NCBI GenBank assembly: GCA_020846535.1
Contig: JADLDR010000118.1
Location: forward strand, 105,589-169,588
Length of the DNA: 64,000 nucleotides
Reading direction: 5' to 3'
Source: Armatimonadota bacterium
Lineage (GTDB): Bacteria; Armatimonadota; JADLDR01
The notes beneath the pieces are model-generated. The model saw only the letters and a program-made list of their open reading frames with translations, was not told the origin of the DNA and ran no database searches. The first letter of the stretch is position 1. The number at the start of each line of letters is the position of its first letter. Shown one piece after another: positions 28,953 through 38,212 of the stretch. Made by a program: the position numbers and the translations under genes.

Positions 28953-29081
28953 GCGGTAACATAAAACCGAGTAAGAGTCTGGCCGGGTACAAGGCTTTGA
29001 TAGTGGTACAAGGCTTTGATAGCGGGGTTACCCGGCCCTTTTTGAAAAGGCATGGCAAATCGAGGCATGAATCTGGGAGCC

Positions 29082-29114
29082 TGGGATCGACGGAATTTCA
29101 TTCCGTCGATCCCA
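29082..29114. repeat. Perfect 15-bp inverted repeat with 3-nt loop
   Basis: tgggatcgacggaat-ttc-attccgtcgatccca. Confidence 0.8.
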
Positions 29115-29184
29115 ACCGATCCTAAAGAGGCAACCCACCCTCCGTTCCGTGTCAAACGCCTCCCACCGTCAACAAGGAGAAACC

Positions 29185-29649
29185 ATGGAACCCAAAGTAT
29201 TCCCGATCATCCCCGGCTCCGCAGCGCCGGTCTGGATGCTCGGTGGAATCATCTCACTGATGCTGCTCCTGGCGGGCCTGTTCGCGGGCTTTCTCTATTC
29301 CGTGCGGCACGTCACCTTCGAACTCTCCGGGCAGGGCCTGCGCGTCCGGGGAGACCTCTATGGAAGGCGTGTGCCCCTGGAGGCTCTGCGGTCCCTGGAG
29401 GCCCGCCGGGTGAATCTGGAGAGTGAAGCGCAGTACCGGCCCACGCTCCGCACCAACGGCCTGGGGCTGCCCGGCTATCTGTCGGGATGGTTCAGGCTGA
29501 AGAACGGCGACAAAGCCCTGCTTTTCCTCACCGACCGGACGCGGGCGGTCTATATCCCGACGGCCCGGGGGTACTCACTCCTCCTGAGCGTGGCGGACCC
29601 GGACGGATTCCTGGAGGCGCTGAAGCAATCGGCTAAAAGAGCCGGATAA
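29185..29649 (+). CDS. Membrane-anchored bacterial PH-domain-like protein
   Basis: N-terminal TM helix followed by PH-like strands: VTFELSGQGLRVRGDLYGRRVPLEALRSLEARRVN...YIPTARGYSLLLSVADPDGFLEAL. Confidence 0.7.
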   Translation: MEPKVFPIIPGSAAPVWMLGGIISLMLLLAGLFAGFLYSVRHVTFELSGQGLRVRGDLYGRRVPLEALRSLEARRVNLESEAQYRPTLRTNGLGLPGYLSGWFRLKNGDKALLFLTDRTRAVYIPTARGYSLLLSVADPDGFLEALKQSAKRAG

Positions 29650-29701
29650 AGAGAACATCCCTTCTCTTGCCACCCTTTCTCGACATTATATGGAGATCGT
29701 T

Positions 29702-31795
29702 ATGCGCTTTATTCTCATCGGCTGGCTGCTGCTGTGCGCGGTTAGCGCCCCGGCGGAAGACCGCTATTACCGGATCGAAATTGCAGGCAAGCATATCGGT
29801 TACGCCCACGATATGCTGCAAAAAACCCCGCAGGGCGTGCAGGTGACCTTCCATACCGCCATCAAGGTCAGCCTTCTCGGCTCGCCTGCAGACGTTCAAT
29901 ATCAGGCGGTCGCCGATTATCCCGAAAAAGGCGGCAACCCCCGGCGTTTTTCCGCCACCGTGGAAGAGATGGGCCAAACGGCCACGGTGGACTGCCGGTT
30001 CGAGAAGAATCGGGTCAATGCCCGGGCCTCGACTTCGGGCAGCGAAACCCGAAAGCGGATCACCCTGCCACCCGGAACCGTTCTTTTGGAAGGCAATCTT
30101 CTGGGAACATGGGATAAGCTGCTCGCTGAGGTCGGTTCCTTCAAAGGCCGCAAGACGGCAACCGTTTTTGCCCCGACGGCACTCGCCATTCTTCCGGTCG
30201 CCTTCCGTTCTACCGGCAGGGCCTCCATGCGGATCCAGGGGAAGTCTCTGGCCTGCGACGTGCTGGAGGCGGCCATCGGGCCTCAGAAAGTGTCCCTCTG
30301 GGTGGACAGGGGATCCCGCCGCCTGGTGCGTCTCGAAGACCCTGCCCAGAAAGCGCGGGTCACTCTGGACGATAAAAGCGCGGTTGCCACCGTGGAGCGG
30401 GCCGAGGTGCTGAGCCGCGTCTTCGCGATTTCCGATGTGGTGCTGCCGTCCCCTCAAACCCTGGAACGCCTGAAAGCGAAGGTGCGCGTCAACGTAGTCG
30501 CCGAACGAATCACGCCCGCCTCTCTCCGCCGCCCCTACCAGCAATTCACGGGCAGGGTGCGCGGCAACACCGCCAACGGCACGTTCGCGATCCGGCGCTA
30601 CCGCTATGCGCCCCGGACTCCTTCCTCTCTGGCCCGGATGCCAGGCGCGGCCCGCCGGGCAGGTCTGTCCCGCTACCTGAAGCCGGAGGCCCGGATCGAA
30701 TCGGACGACCCGGAAATCAAGACCCTGGCCCGGCAGTTGGCAAAGGAAACCGATGACGCCTGGCAGGCCGCAAGCAAGCTTGCCGATTGGGTTTTCCGCA
30801 ACGTCCGCTATAAAATCACCGGAGCCTCGGCCCGCCAGGCGCTCCGATCTCGGGAGGGTGACTGCGGCCCCCATACCTTCCTCACTATCGCCCTCTGCCG
30901 GGCGGCGGGCATCCCGGCCCGCATGGTCGGAGGCGCGATGTACTCCCCGACCATCCTGGGGGGCAGCTTCGGCCAGCATTACTGGGTGGAGGTCTGGATA
31001 GGCAGGGACGGCTGGGTCCCCCTGGACCCCACCACTGGCGAGATCGGCACTCTCAGCCCGGCCCATCTTACCTTCTGGCGGCAGGGCTCTATCGGGTCGC
31101 TCTCGATCCGGGTGCTGGACTACGCCCCGAAATCCTCCCCGAAGCCTGTCGCGCTGGCCGTCCGTCCCCTCAAGCTGGCCGTCGGCCTGACCGAACGATA
31201 TAAATTCTTCATCGATGGGAAAGAGATCGGGGAGCAGACGGCCCGCGTGGAAAAGGAGACCGCCGATCCCTCCGGCCCGACCTACGAAATATCCCATGCT
31301 GCCCGCCTGAAAGTCTCCGAAAGCCTGACCGTGACCACCTCCGGCGCTTTGCGCCTGCTCGCATCCGGCCGGCCTCTCCACTTCTCCCTCGATGCCGACG
31401 TGGGCGGCCAGAAACAGAGCATAATCTGCCGATTCGACGGCGCGAAAGTGAAGGCAGACATCAAAACCGGGGAGATGGGGGCTGCCCGCACCCTGGATGT
31501 GCCCGAAGGCTCGTTCCTTATCGCCAACAACCTCATCACCGCCTTCTCCCTGATCACCCGGACGCTGCCCTGGGATACACGAAGCGAATTCAAGGTCCCC
31601 GTCTGGGCAGCCACCACCCTCCAGCCCCTTAACATCACCCTCAAAACCGTCCGCAAGGAGCAACTCCAGGGAAAAACCGTCTACGTGGTGGACGCCCGGC
31701 CCATCGGGGAAACCTTCTACGTCGCTGTGGAAGATGGGCGCATTCTGAAACTGGTGGACGCCCGCCAGAAACTGGAGGTGCGGGCCGAAGAGTGA
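29702..31795 (+). CDS. Secreted transglutaminase-like domain protein
   Basis: SREGDCGPHTFLTIALCRAAGIPARMVGG...QHYWVEVWIGRDGWVPLDPTTGE (Cys-His-Asp triad). Confidence 0.92.
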   Translation: MRFILIGWLLLCAVSAPAEDRYYRIEIAGKHIGYAHDMLQKTPQGVQVTFHTAIKVSLLGSPADVQYQAVADYPEKGGNPRRFSATVEEMGQTATVDCRFEKNRVNARASTSGSETRKRITLPPGTVLLEGNLLGTWDKLLAEVGSFKGRKTATVFAPTALAILPVAFRSTGRASMRIQGKSLACDVLEAAIGPQKVSLWVDRGSRRLVRLEDPAQKARVTLDDKSAVATVERAEVLSRVFAISDVVLPSPQTLERLKAKVRVNVVAERITPASLRRPYQQFTGRVRGNTANGTFAIRRYRYAPRTPSSLARMPGAARRAGLSRYLKPEARIESDDPEIKTLARQLAKETDDAWQAASKLADWVFRNVRYKITGASARQALRSREGDCGPHTFLTIALCRAAGIPARMVGGAMYSPTILGGSFGQHYWVEVWIGRDGWVPLDPTTGEIGTLSPAHLTFWRQGSIGSLSIRVLDYAPKSSPKPVALAVRPLKLAVGLTERYKFFIDGKEIGEQTARVEKETADPSGPTYEISHAARLKVSESLTVTTSGALRLLASGRPLHFSLDADVGGQKQSIICRFDGAKVKADIKTGEMGAARTLDVPEGSFLIANNLITAFSLITRTLPWDTRSEFKVPVWAATTLQPLNITLKTVRKEQLQGKTVYVVDARPIGETFYVAVEDGRILKLVDARQKLEVRAEE

Positions 31796-31948
31796 CAGGG
31801 GTCCCAAAGGGTTCTCCTATATATTTTGATGAGCGTGGTGCGAGAGAAGCCCCTCCTTCCTCAAAATCAAAAAGGATTTTCCTCCGGGCTGCCGAAAATA
31901 GGAGGGTTACACTCAAATCTATGTTTTCATTTGACCGGAGGCCATTGG

Positions 31949-33019
31949 ATGACCTATCGCGAGATGTTTCAACGCATCATGCACTACGGCGAGTTCGACC
32001 GGATGCCTGTGATCCACTGGACGGGCTGGACGGAAACCCTGGAGCGGTGGCATCGGGAAGGGCTGCCGCCCGATGTCAGCGAACATGCCTTTTTCGATGC
32101 CGTGCCCATGTGGAGCGGGATCGGCGTCAACCTAGACCTCTACCCCGTCTTCGAGGAGGAAGTGATCGAGGAGACGGACGACTACCGCGTTTTCCGGGCT
32201 GCGGACGGCGTACACCAGAAGGCATGGAAGCACAAAAGCAGCATCCCGCAGTACACCGATTTCACCCTCAAAAGCGCCGCCGACTGGCCTGTCTACAAGG
32301 CGCGACTCCAGCCCGACCCCGCCCGCATTCCCCGGGACCTGGATGTCCACATCCGAAACGTGGAAAACAGCGGCCTGCCCATCGCCGTAGGGGTCACCTC
32401 CCTGATGGGCTGGATTCGCAACTGGATGGGCGTGGAGAACATGTCCTACCTCATGTACGACGACCCCGATGTCTACGCGGATATGGTGGATACCCTGGCG
32501 ACCCTCACCTGCTGGGGCATCGATCAGGTCGTGCCCAAAATGACGGTCAGGCCGGATATGGGTTTCGGCTGGGAGGATATCTGCGGCAAAACTGGCCCGT
32601 TGGTCAGCCCCTCCATCTTCCAAAAGTGCGTGGCCCCGGGCTATCGCAAAATTCGCAGCAAGCTGGAGGAATACGGCATCGGCCTGCTGGGGATCGATTC
32701 GGACGGGGATGTCCGCCCGCTGGTGGGCCACTGGCTGGACGCTGGGGTGAACGTGCAGTTCCCGGTGGAGATCGGCACCTGGCAGTCGGATCCCGCTGTC
32801 CTCAAAAAGCATTACGGCAAAGACCTCCGCATTATCGGCGGGTTCAATAAGCTGGAACTGGAGAAGGGCCGGGCCGCCATCGATGCCGAGATCGAGTACC
32901 GCCTTCCTTTGATGAAAGCAGGCGGCTTTATCCTCATGCCCGACCACCTCATCACCCCAGGCACGCCGCTGGAGGACTACCGCTATTATCTGAACCGCAT
33001 CCGCGCCTTCCGGTTCTGA
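31949..33019 (+). CDS. Uroporphyrinogen decarboxylase (URO-D)-superfamily protein
   Basis: MTYREMFQRIMHYGEFDRMPVIHW...GLLGIDSDGDVRPLVGHWLDAGVNVQFPVEIGTW; no haem genes nearby. Confidence 0.82.
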   Translation: MTYREMFQRIMHYGEFDRMPVIHWTGWTETLERWHREGLPPDVSEHAFFDAVPMWSGIGVNLDLYPVFEEEVIEETDDYRVFRAADGVHQKAWKHKSSIPQYTDFTLKSAADWPVYKARLQPDPARIPRDLDVHIRNVENSGLPIAVGVTSLMGWIRNWMGVENMSYLMYDDPDVYADMVDTLATLTCWGIDQVVPKMTVRPDMGFGWEDICGKTGPLVSPSIFQKCVAPGYRKIRSKLEEYGIGLLGIDSDGDVRPLVGHWLDAGVNVQFPVEIGTWQSDPAVLKKHYGKDLRIIGGFNKLELEKGRAAIDAEIEYRLPLMKAGGFILMPDHLITPGTPLEDYRYYLNRIRAFRF

Positions 33020-33035
33020 CGGAAAGGTTTGAATC

Positions 33036-33986
33036 ATGCGTTATGCGCTGGGCCTCGATGGAGGCGGCTCCAAATGCGATGCGGTTTTGATCGATGAAAC
33101 CGGGCAGGTGATAGGGTGGGGCCGGGGCGGTCCCACCCACGGCCTCTACGATACCCCGGACGTCGTGACCGGCTCGACCGTCCAGGCCATCGAAGGGGCG
33201 CTGGGCCATCTGCGGGAGGCCGAGATATGGGTGGGCGGCGGCCTGCATGACGAACGGGTGCGGGCCGCAGTGGAGCAGTCCGGTCGGGTGGCGGGGATCG
33301 CCTCTGCGCACGAGGTTTCGACCGCCTTCGCCTCCGTCCAGCAGGAGTGGGGCCTGATCATCCTCTCCGGCACAGGGGCTTTCGTCCACGGGCGGACACC
33401 CGAAGGGAAGGACTTCCATATGGACGGCCTGGGGCCGGTGCTGGGCGATTACGGCAGCGCCCATGCGGTCGGCCTGCGAGGGCTTCGGGCGGCCTTCGCC
33501 TCCGGCTGGGCGAAATCCCGCCGGACCGCCCTGGCCGATACCGTCCCCCAGGCTCTCGGCGCGGCCAACCTGCGCGAGGTCTTCCACCAGGTCTATATCG
33601 AGAAAACGATGAGCCGCCGCCGCATCGCTTCCCTTGCCCGCCTGGTGGATCGAGAGGCCGAAGGCGGGGACGGCATCGCTCGCAAATGCCTCCTGGACGC
33701 CGCCGACGAACTTTCCGATCTGGCGGTCGATCTGGTCCGCGAGATGGAGATGGCCGCTCTGGCCTTTCCGATGATCGCTATCGGCAGCGTGGCGCAGAAC
33801 TCTCGCCTCTGGTGGGGCCGGGTCTGCGAGCGGCTCCACGCGGCCGCCCCCGCCTGCCAGCCGGTCGTTCCCCGCGTCCGCCCGGTGGTCGGAGCCGCGC
33901 TCCAGGCCCTTCGGGAAATGGGAATCCCCTGGACGCCCGAACTGCTGGATAGGATCGTCGAAACACAGAGGCCGTTTCTGGATTGA
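33036..33986 (+). CDS. BadF/BadG/BcrA/BcrD-type ATPase, N-acetylglucosamine-kinase-like
   Basis: MRYALGLDGGGSKCDAVLIDETGQVIGWGRGGPTH...ILSGTGAFVHGRT. Confidence 0.9.
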   Translation: MRYALGLDGGGSKCDAVLIDETGQVIGWGRGGPTHGLYDTPDVVTGSTVQAIEGALGHLREAEIWVGGGLHDERVRAAVEQSGRVAGIASAHEVSTAFASVQQEWGLIILSGTGAFVHGRTPEGKDFHMDGLGPVLGDYGSAHAVGLRGLRAAFASGWAKSRRTALADTVPQALGAANLREVFHQVYIEKTMSRRRIASLARLVDREAEGGDGIARKCLLDAADELSDLAVDLVREMEMAALAFPMIAIGSVAQNSRLWWGRVCERLHAAAPACQPVVPRVRPVVGAALQALREMGIPWTPELLDRIVETQRPFLD

Positions 33987-34036
33987 GGTTTCGCGGGAAA
34001 GCCTTGATGCATCCTACCCGACAAGGAGAAAGATTC

Positions 34037-34777
34037 ATGTTAGCTCATGAGTACGCGCAGGCCATGCGCGATAGCGTTACGAAAATCGAAGAGACACAGA
34101 TGGCAAACATCGACCGGGCCGCCGATGCCATCGCCAAAGCCCTCGCCAACCGGGGGGCGCTCTGGCTATATGGCATCGGGCACGGGGGCGAGCAGGATTT
34201 GACCCACCGCGCCGGGGGCTTCATGGCGACCAAAATCTTTTCGTTCGGCGTCCATGTCAGCAGCCCCATCGCCGAAGCCCTTCAGGGGCGGCCCCGCCCC
34301 GAGCCGATGGAAGCCGATCTGGAGCAGATCCGCTTCGCCGTCAAAATCAGCGAGATGCGGGCCGGCGATATCCTGATGCTGGCCTCGGTGAGCGGCAGGA
34401 ACCGCGCCCCTATCGAACTCACCCTGGCCTGGCAGGCGCAGGGCGGCATCGTGATCGCCATGACCTCCCTCGAATATACGGCCCAGGTCACCTCCGCCCA
34501 CCCTTCCGGCAAAAAGCTCTGTGATGTGGCCGATATCGTGATCGATAACTGCGCCCCCTTCGGCGACGCCTGCCTGGATGTGGAAGGCTACGGCTACAAG
34601 GTGCTGCCTATCTCCGGCGCGGCCCACATCGCCATCGGCTGGATGATCTTCGCCGAAACTATCGAGAAAATGCAGGCCCTCGGCAAGCCCCCCCACATCT
34701 TCATGAGCGCCAACCGCCCCGGCGGCATGGAGTACAACGACGAGGCCATGAAGGAATACAATAAGGTAGGGTATTAG
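34037..34777 (+). CDS. SIS domain (sugar isomerase) protein
   Basis: ALWLYGIGHGGEQDLTHRAGGFMATK...DILMLASVSGRNRAPIELTL. Confidence 0.88.
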   Translation: MLAHEYAQAMRDSVTKIEETQMANIDRAADAIAKALANRGALWLYGIGHGGEQDLTHRAGGFMATKIFSFGVHVSSPIAEALQGRPRPEPMEADLEQIRFAVKISEMRAGDILMLASVSGRNRAPIELTLAWQAQGGIVIAMTSLEYTAQVTSAHPSGKKLCDVADIVIDNCAPFGDACLDVEGYGYKVLPISGAAHIAIGWMIFAETIEKMQALGKPPHIFMSANRPGGMEYNDEAMKEYNKVGY

Positions 34778-34871
34778 GGGTTAGAGTGTAGGGCGTAGGA
34801 AGATCGTGCGATGCGTGTTCCGCACCTTAGCGCCGTTCTCGTCCCTATACCCTATACCCTTCGGAGGTGGA

Positions 34872-35951
34872 ATGTCTTCTCTTTTACGCGAGCATGCGGA
34901 ACAGCAGTTTGCCGAGGAGATTCGGCAACTGGCCCAGGCGGACACGCGGCCCAGGCCGCCGAACTGGAAGCTCTCGCCCTGGGCGGTGGTGACCTATATC
35001 GTTGGCGGGGATATCGGGAACCGGTTCGAGGTGACGCCCAAATATATCGGCAGCCGCCGCCTGGTGGAGATCGCGGTGGCGACCCTGGCGACCGACCGCG
35101 CTCTGCTGCTCCTGGGTGTGCCCGGAACGGCCAAAACCTGGATGGCGGAACACCTGGCCGCCGCCATCTCGGGCGATTCCACCCTGCTGGTGCAGGGCAC
35201 GGCGGGCACGAGCGAGGAATCGGTGCGCTACGGGTGGGACTATGCCCGCCTTCTCTCCGAAGGGCCGTCTCTGAGGGCGCTCGTGCCCAGCCCGGTCATG
35301 CGGGCCATGCAGGCCGGGAAGATCGCCCGCGTGGAGGAGCTGACCCGGGTTCCCTCCGAGGTGCAGGACTCCTTTATCACCATCCTGTCGGAGAAGACGC
35401 TGCCCATCCCGGAACTCGGCTCCGAGGCGCAGGCCGTCAAGGGATTCAATGTCATCGCCACCGCCAATGACCGCGACCGGGGCGTGAACGAGCTTTCGAG
35501 CGCCCTCAAACGACGGTTCAACACGGTGGTGCTGCCCCTGCCGGACAGCATCGATCAGGAGGTAGATATCGTCCAGCGGCGCGTGGAAAGCATCGGTCAG
35601 GCCCTCGAGCTGCCTGCCGAACCGCCCGCCCTGGAGGAAATCCGCCGGGTAGTCACCATCTTCCGGGAGCTCCGTGCCGGCGTAACGACCGATGGCAAGA
35701 CGAAGATCAAGACCCCGAGCGGCACGCTCAGCACGGCGGAGGCCATCTCGGTGGTCAATAGCGGACGCGCCCTGGCCGCCCATTTCGGGGACGGAAGCCT
35801 GACGGCGGGAGACCTTGCCGCCAGCCTGATCGGCGCGGTGGTGAAAGACCCCGTACAGGATCGGATCGTCTGGCTCGAATACCTGGAGACCGTCGTCAAG
35901 GAGCGCCGCGACTGGCGGGACCTATACCGGGCATGCCGGGAGGTCATGTAG
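34872..35951 (+). CDS. MoxR-type AAA+ ATPase
   Basis: Walker A LLLLGVPGTAKTWMAEHLA; ARVEELTRVPSEVQDSFITILSEKTLP; FNVIATANDRDRGVNELSSALKRRFN. Confidence 0.95.
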   Translation: MSSLLREHAEQQFAEEIRQLAQADTRPRPPNWKLSPWAVVTYIVGGDIGNRFEVTPKYIGSRRLVEIAVATLATDRALLLLGVPGTAKTWMAEHLAAAISGDSTLLVQGTAGTSEESVRYGWDYARLLSEGPSLRALVPSPVMRAMQAGKIARVEELTRVPSEVQDSFITILSEKTLPIPELGSEAQAVKGFNVIATANDRDRGVNELSSALKRRFNTVVLPLPDSIDQEVDIVQRRVESIGQALELPAEPPALEEIRRVVTIFRELRAGVTTDGKTKIKTPSGTLSTAEAISVVNSGRALAAHFGDGSLTAGDLAASLIGAVVKDPVQDRIVWLEYLETVVKERRDWRDLYRACREVM

Positions 35952-38212
35952 TGGGGCTGAGCGTTTTCGGCATCCGGCACCACGGCCCGGGGAGCGCCCG
36001 GAGCCTCCGGGCCGCCCTGGAATCGCTGGAGCCTGAAATCCTCCTGGTGGAAGGCCCTGGAGATGCCCAGGATGCGCTGCCCCTCATCGCCCACCCGCAG
36101 ATGGAGCCGCCCGTCGCCCTCCTCCTCTACATACCCGATGAGCCGAACCGCTCGGTTTTCTATCCGTATACGGTCTTTTCCCCCGAATGGCAAGCCCTCA
36201 CCTATGCCTTCTCCCGGAACATCCCGGCCCGCCTGATCGATCTGCCCCAGGCCCATCAACTGGCCCTTCCCGCCCCGGAACCGCCTCCACCGCAGGAGAG
36301 CGGAGGAGAGGGGGCCACCGGCCCGGGAGCCGTCCTCGCCGCCGACCCTCGCCAGGACCCTCTGACCTGGATCGCCCACGCCGCAGGCTACAGCGACGGG
36401 GAGCGGTGGTGGGAGAACCAGGTGGAGCAGCGCCGGGAGAGCGCCGATCTCTTCCAGGCGGTTCTGGAATTGATGTTTTCGCTACGTCAGGCGGTGGAGG
36501 CCGAAAGCACCCTGCCCCCCGACCCTGCGGAGGCGCTTCGGGAAGCTCATATGCGCCAATCCATCCGGGCCGCGCAGGAAGACGGCTTCAAAACCGTTGC
36601 GGTGGTCTGCGGGGCCTGGCATGCCCCTGTCCTGGCGCGGCTCCCCTCGCCCAAAGAGGACGCCGCCCTCCTGAAAGGGCTGCCGAAGGTGAAGGTAGCC
36701 GCTACCTGGGTTCCCTGGACGTACGGGCGACTGACACGCGAGAGCGGCTATGGGGCGGGGATCGATGCCCCGGGATGGTATCATCACCTCTGGTCGGCCC
36801 GGCAGCGTGTGGCCGTCGGCTGGATGGCGAAGGCGTCCCGCCTCCTGCGGGATGAGGATTTGCCCGGGTCCCCGGCCCATGTCATCGAGGCCGTCCGCCT
36901 GGCGGAGGCCCTTGCCGCCATGCGCGACCGGCCCTTGCCCGGTTTGCCCGAACTGACCGAGGCCGTCCGGACCGTCTTCTGCTCCGGCAGCGATGCGCCC
37001 ATACGCCTGATCCACGACCGGCTGATCATCGGAGATCGGATCGGCAAAGTGCCGGAGGAAACCCCGATGCTTCCCTTGCAGCGCGACGTCGAGCGGGAGC
37101 AGAAGCGCCTGCGCCTTCCCCCCGAAGCCCTGGCCCGGGACATCGATCTCGACCTGCGGAAGCCGGGCAACCTGGAGCGGAGCTACCTTCTCCACCGCCT
37201 GAACCTTCTGGGCATCCCCTGGGGCGCGCCCACCGAAACCTACGGTGCGAAGGGAACCTTTCACGAACTCTGGCGACTCCAGTGGACTCCGGAAATGGCG
37301 GTTTCTCTCATCGAGGCCAGCGTTTGGGGCAATACCGTCCGGGAGGCCGCGACTGCGCGGGCGCAGCATCTCGCCGATGGCGTTGCCGAACTGGCTCCCC
37401 TGACGGCATTGACGCAGAGCGTTCTCTGGGCCGACCTGCCCGAAGCCCTCGGCCCGCTGATGGCCCGGCTTCAGAGCCTTGCCGCCGTCACCAGCGACAT
37501 CCCCGCCCTGATGGAATCGCTGCCCGGCTTCGCGCAAATCCTGCGCTACGGCAATGTCCGCCAGACCGATACCGGCATGGTGGCCCATGTGGTGGACGGC
37601 ATCGTGGCCCGCATCGCCATCGGCCTCCCCGCCGCCTGCGCTTCCCTCAACGATGAGGCCGCGGAAGCCATGTTCGCCCGGCTGATAGGCGTCCACCAGG
37701 CGATCCACCTCCTCCAGAACGAAGGCCACCTGGCCGTCTGGAACCGGGCTCTCGAATCGCTGGCCGACATGCCGCGCCTCCATGCCCTCCTGGCGGGGCG
37801 CTGCTGCCGCCTCCTGCTGGAATATAACGTCTGGTCGGCGGAGGAAACGGCCCGGCGGATGGGCCTCGCGCTTTCCCTCACCGTCGATCCTGCGATGGCC
37901 GCCGCCTGGGTGGAAGGCTTCCTGCGCGGATCGGGCCTTCTCTTGCATAACGATATCCTCTGGAATATCCTGGACGGCTGGGTATCCTCCCTGCCCGGCG
38001 AGGCTTTCAACCGACTGCTGCCGCTCCTGCGACGCACATTCGCCACCTTCCCCGCCCCGGAGCGCCGCCAGATGGGGGAGCGTGCCAAGAAAGGGCCTGA
38101 ACGCGGGGGAGGACTCACGGGCGGGGCCGGAGAGGTGGATACCGAGCGAGCCGATCAGGTACTGCCCCTGATCGCCCGGCTGCTGGGGGTGGAAATGGAG
38201 CCTCAAAAATGA
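35933..38212 (+). CDS. DUF5682 family protein
   Basis: VGLSVFGIRHHGPGSARSLRAALESLEPEILLVEGPGDAQDALPLIAHPQMEPPVALLLY...VVCGAWHAPVL; between MoxR ATPase and VWA gene; true start may be GTG at 35951. Confidence 0.85.
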   Translation: MPGGHVVGLSVFGIRHHGPGSARSLRAALESLEPEILLVEGPGDAQDALPLIAHPQMEPPVALLLYIPDEPNRSVFYPYTVFSPEWQALTYAFSRNIPARLIDLPQAHQLALPAPEPPPPQESGGEGATGPGAVLAADPRQDPLTWIAHAAGYSDGERWWENQVEQRRESADLFQAVLELMFSLRQAVEAESTLPPDPAEALREAHMRQSIRAAQEDGFKTVAVVCGAWHAPVLARLPSPKEDAALLKGLPKVKVAATWVPWTYGRLTRESGYGAGIDAPGWYHHLWSARQRVAVGWMAKASRLLRDEDLPGSPAHVIEAVRLAEALAAMRDRPLPGLPELTEAVRTVFCSGSDAPIRLIHDRLIIGDRIGKVPEETPMLPLQRDVEREQKRLRLPPEALARDIDLDLRKPGNLERSYLLHRLNLLGIPWGAPTETYGAKGTFHELWRLQWTPEMAVSLIEASVWGNTVREAATARAQHLADGVAELAPLTALTQSVLWADLPEALGPLMARLQSLAAVTSDIPALMESLPGFAQILRYGNVRQTDTGMVAHVVDGIVARIAIGLPAACASLNDEAAEAMFARLIGVHQAIHLLQNEGHLAVWNRALESLADMPRLHALLAGRCCRLLLEYNVWSAEETARRMGLALSLTVDPAMAAAWVEGFLRGSGLLLHNDILWNILDGWVSSLPGEAFNRLLPLLRRTFATFPAPERRQMGERAKKGPERGGGLTGGAGEVDTERADQVLPLIARLLGVEMEPQK

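Noticed and set aside
29633-31807. 724-aa minus-strand ORF
   Set aside because: Antisense to the transglutaminase gene; composition (G/R/P/H-rich, no motifs) is typical of high-GC shadow ORFs.
36482-38206. 574-aa minus-strand ORF
   Set aside because: Antisense shadow of the DUF5682 gene; no domain text.
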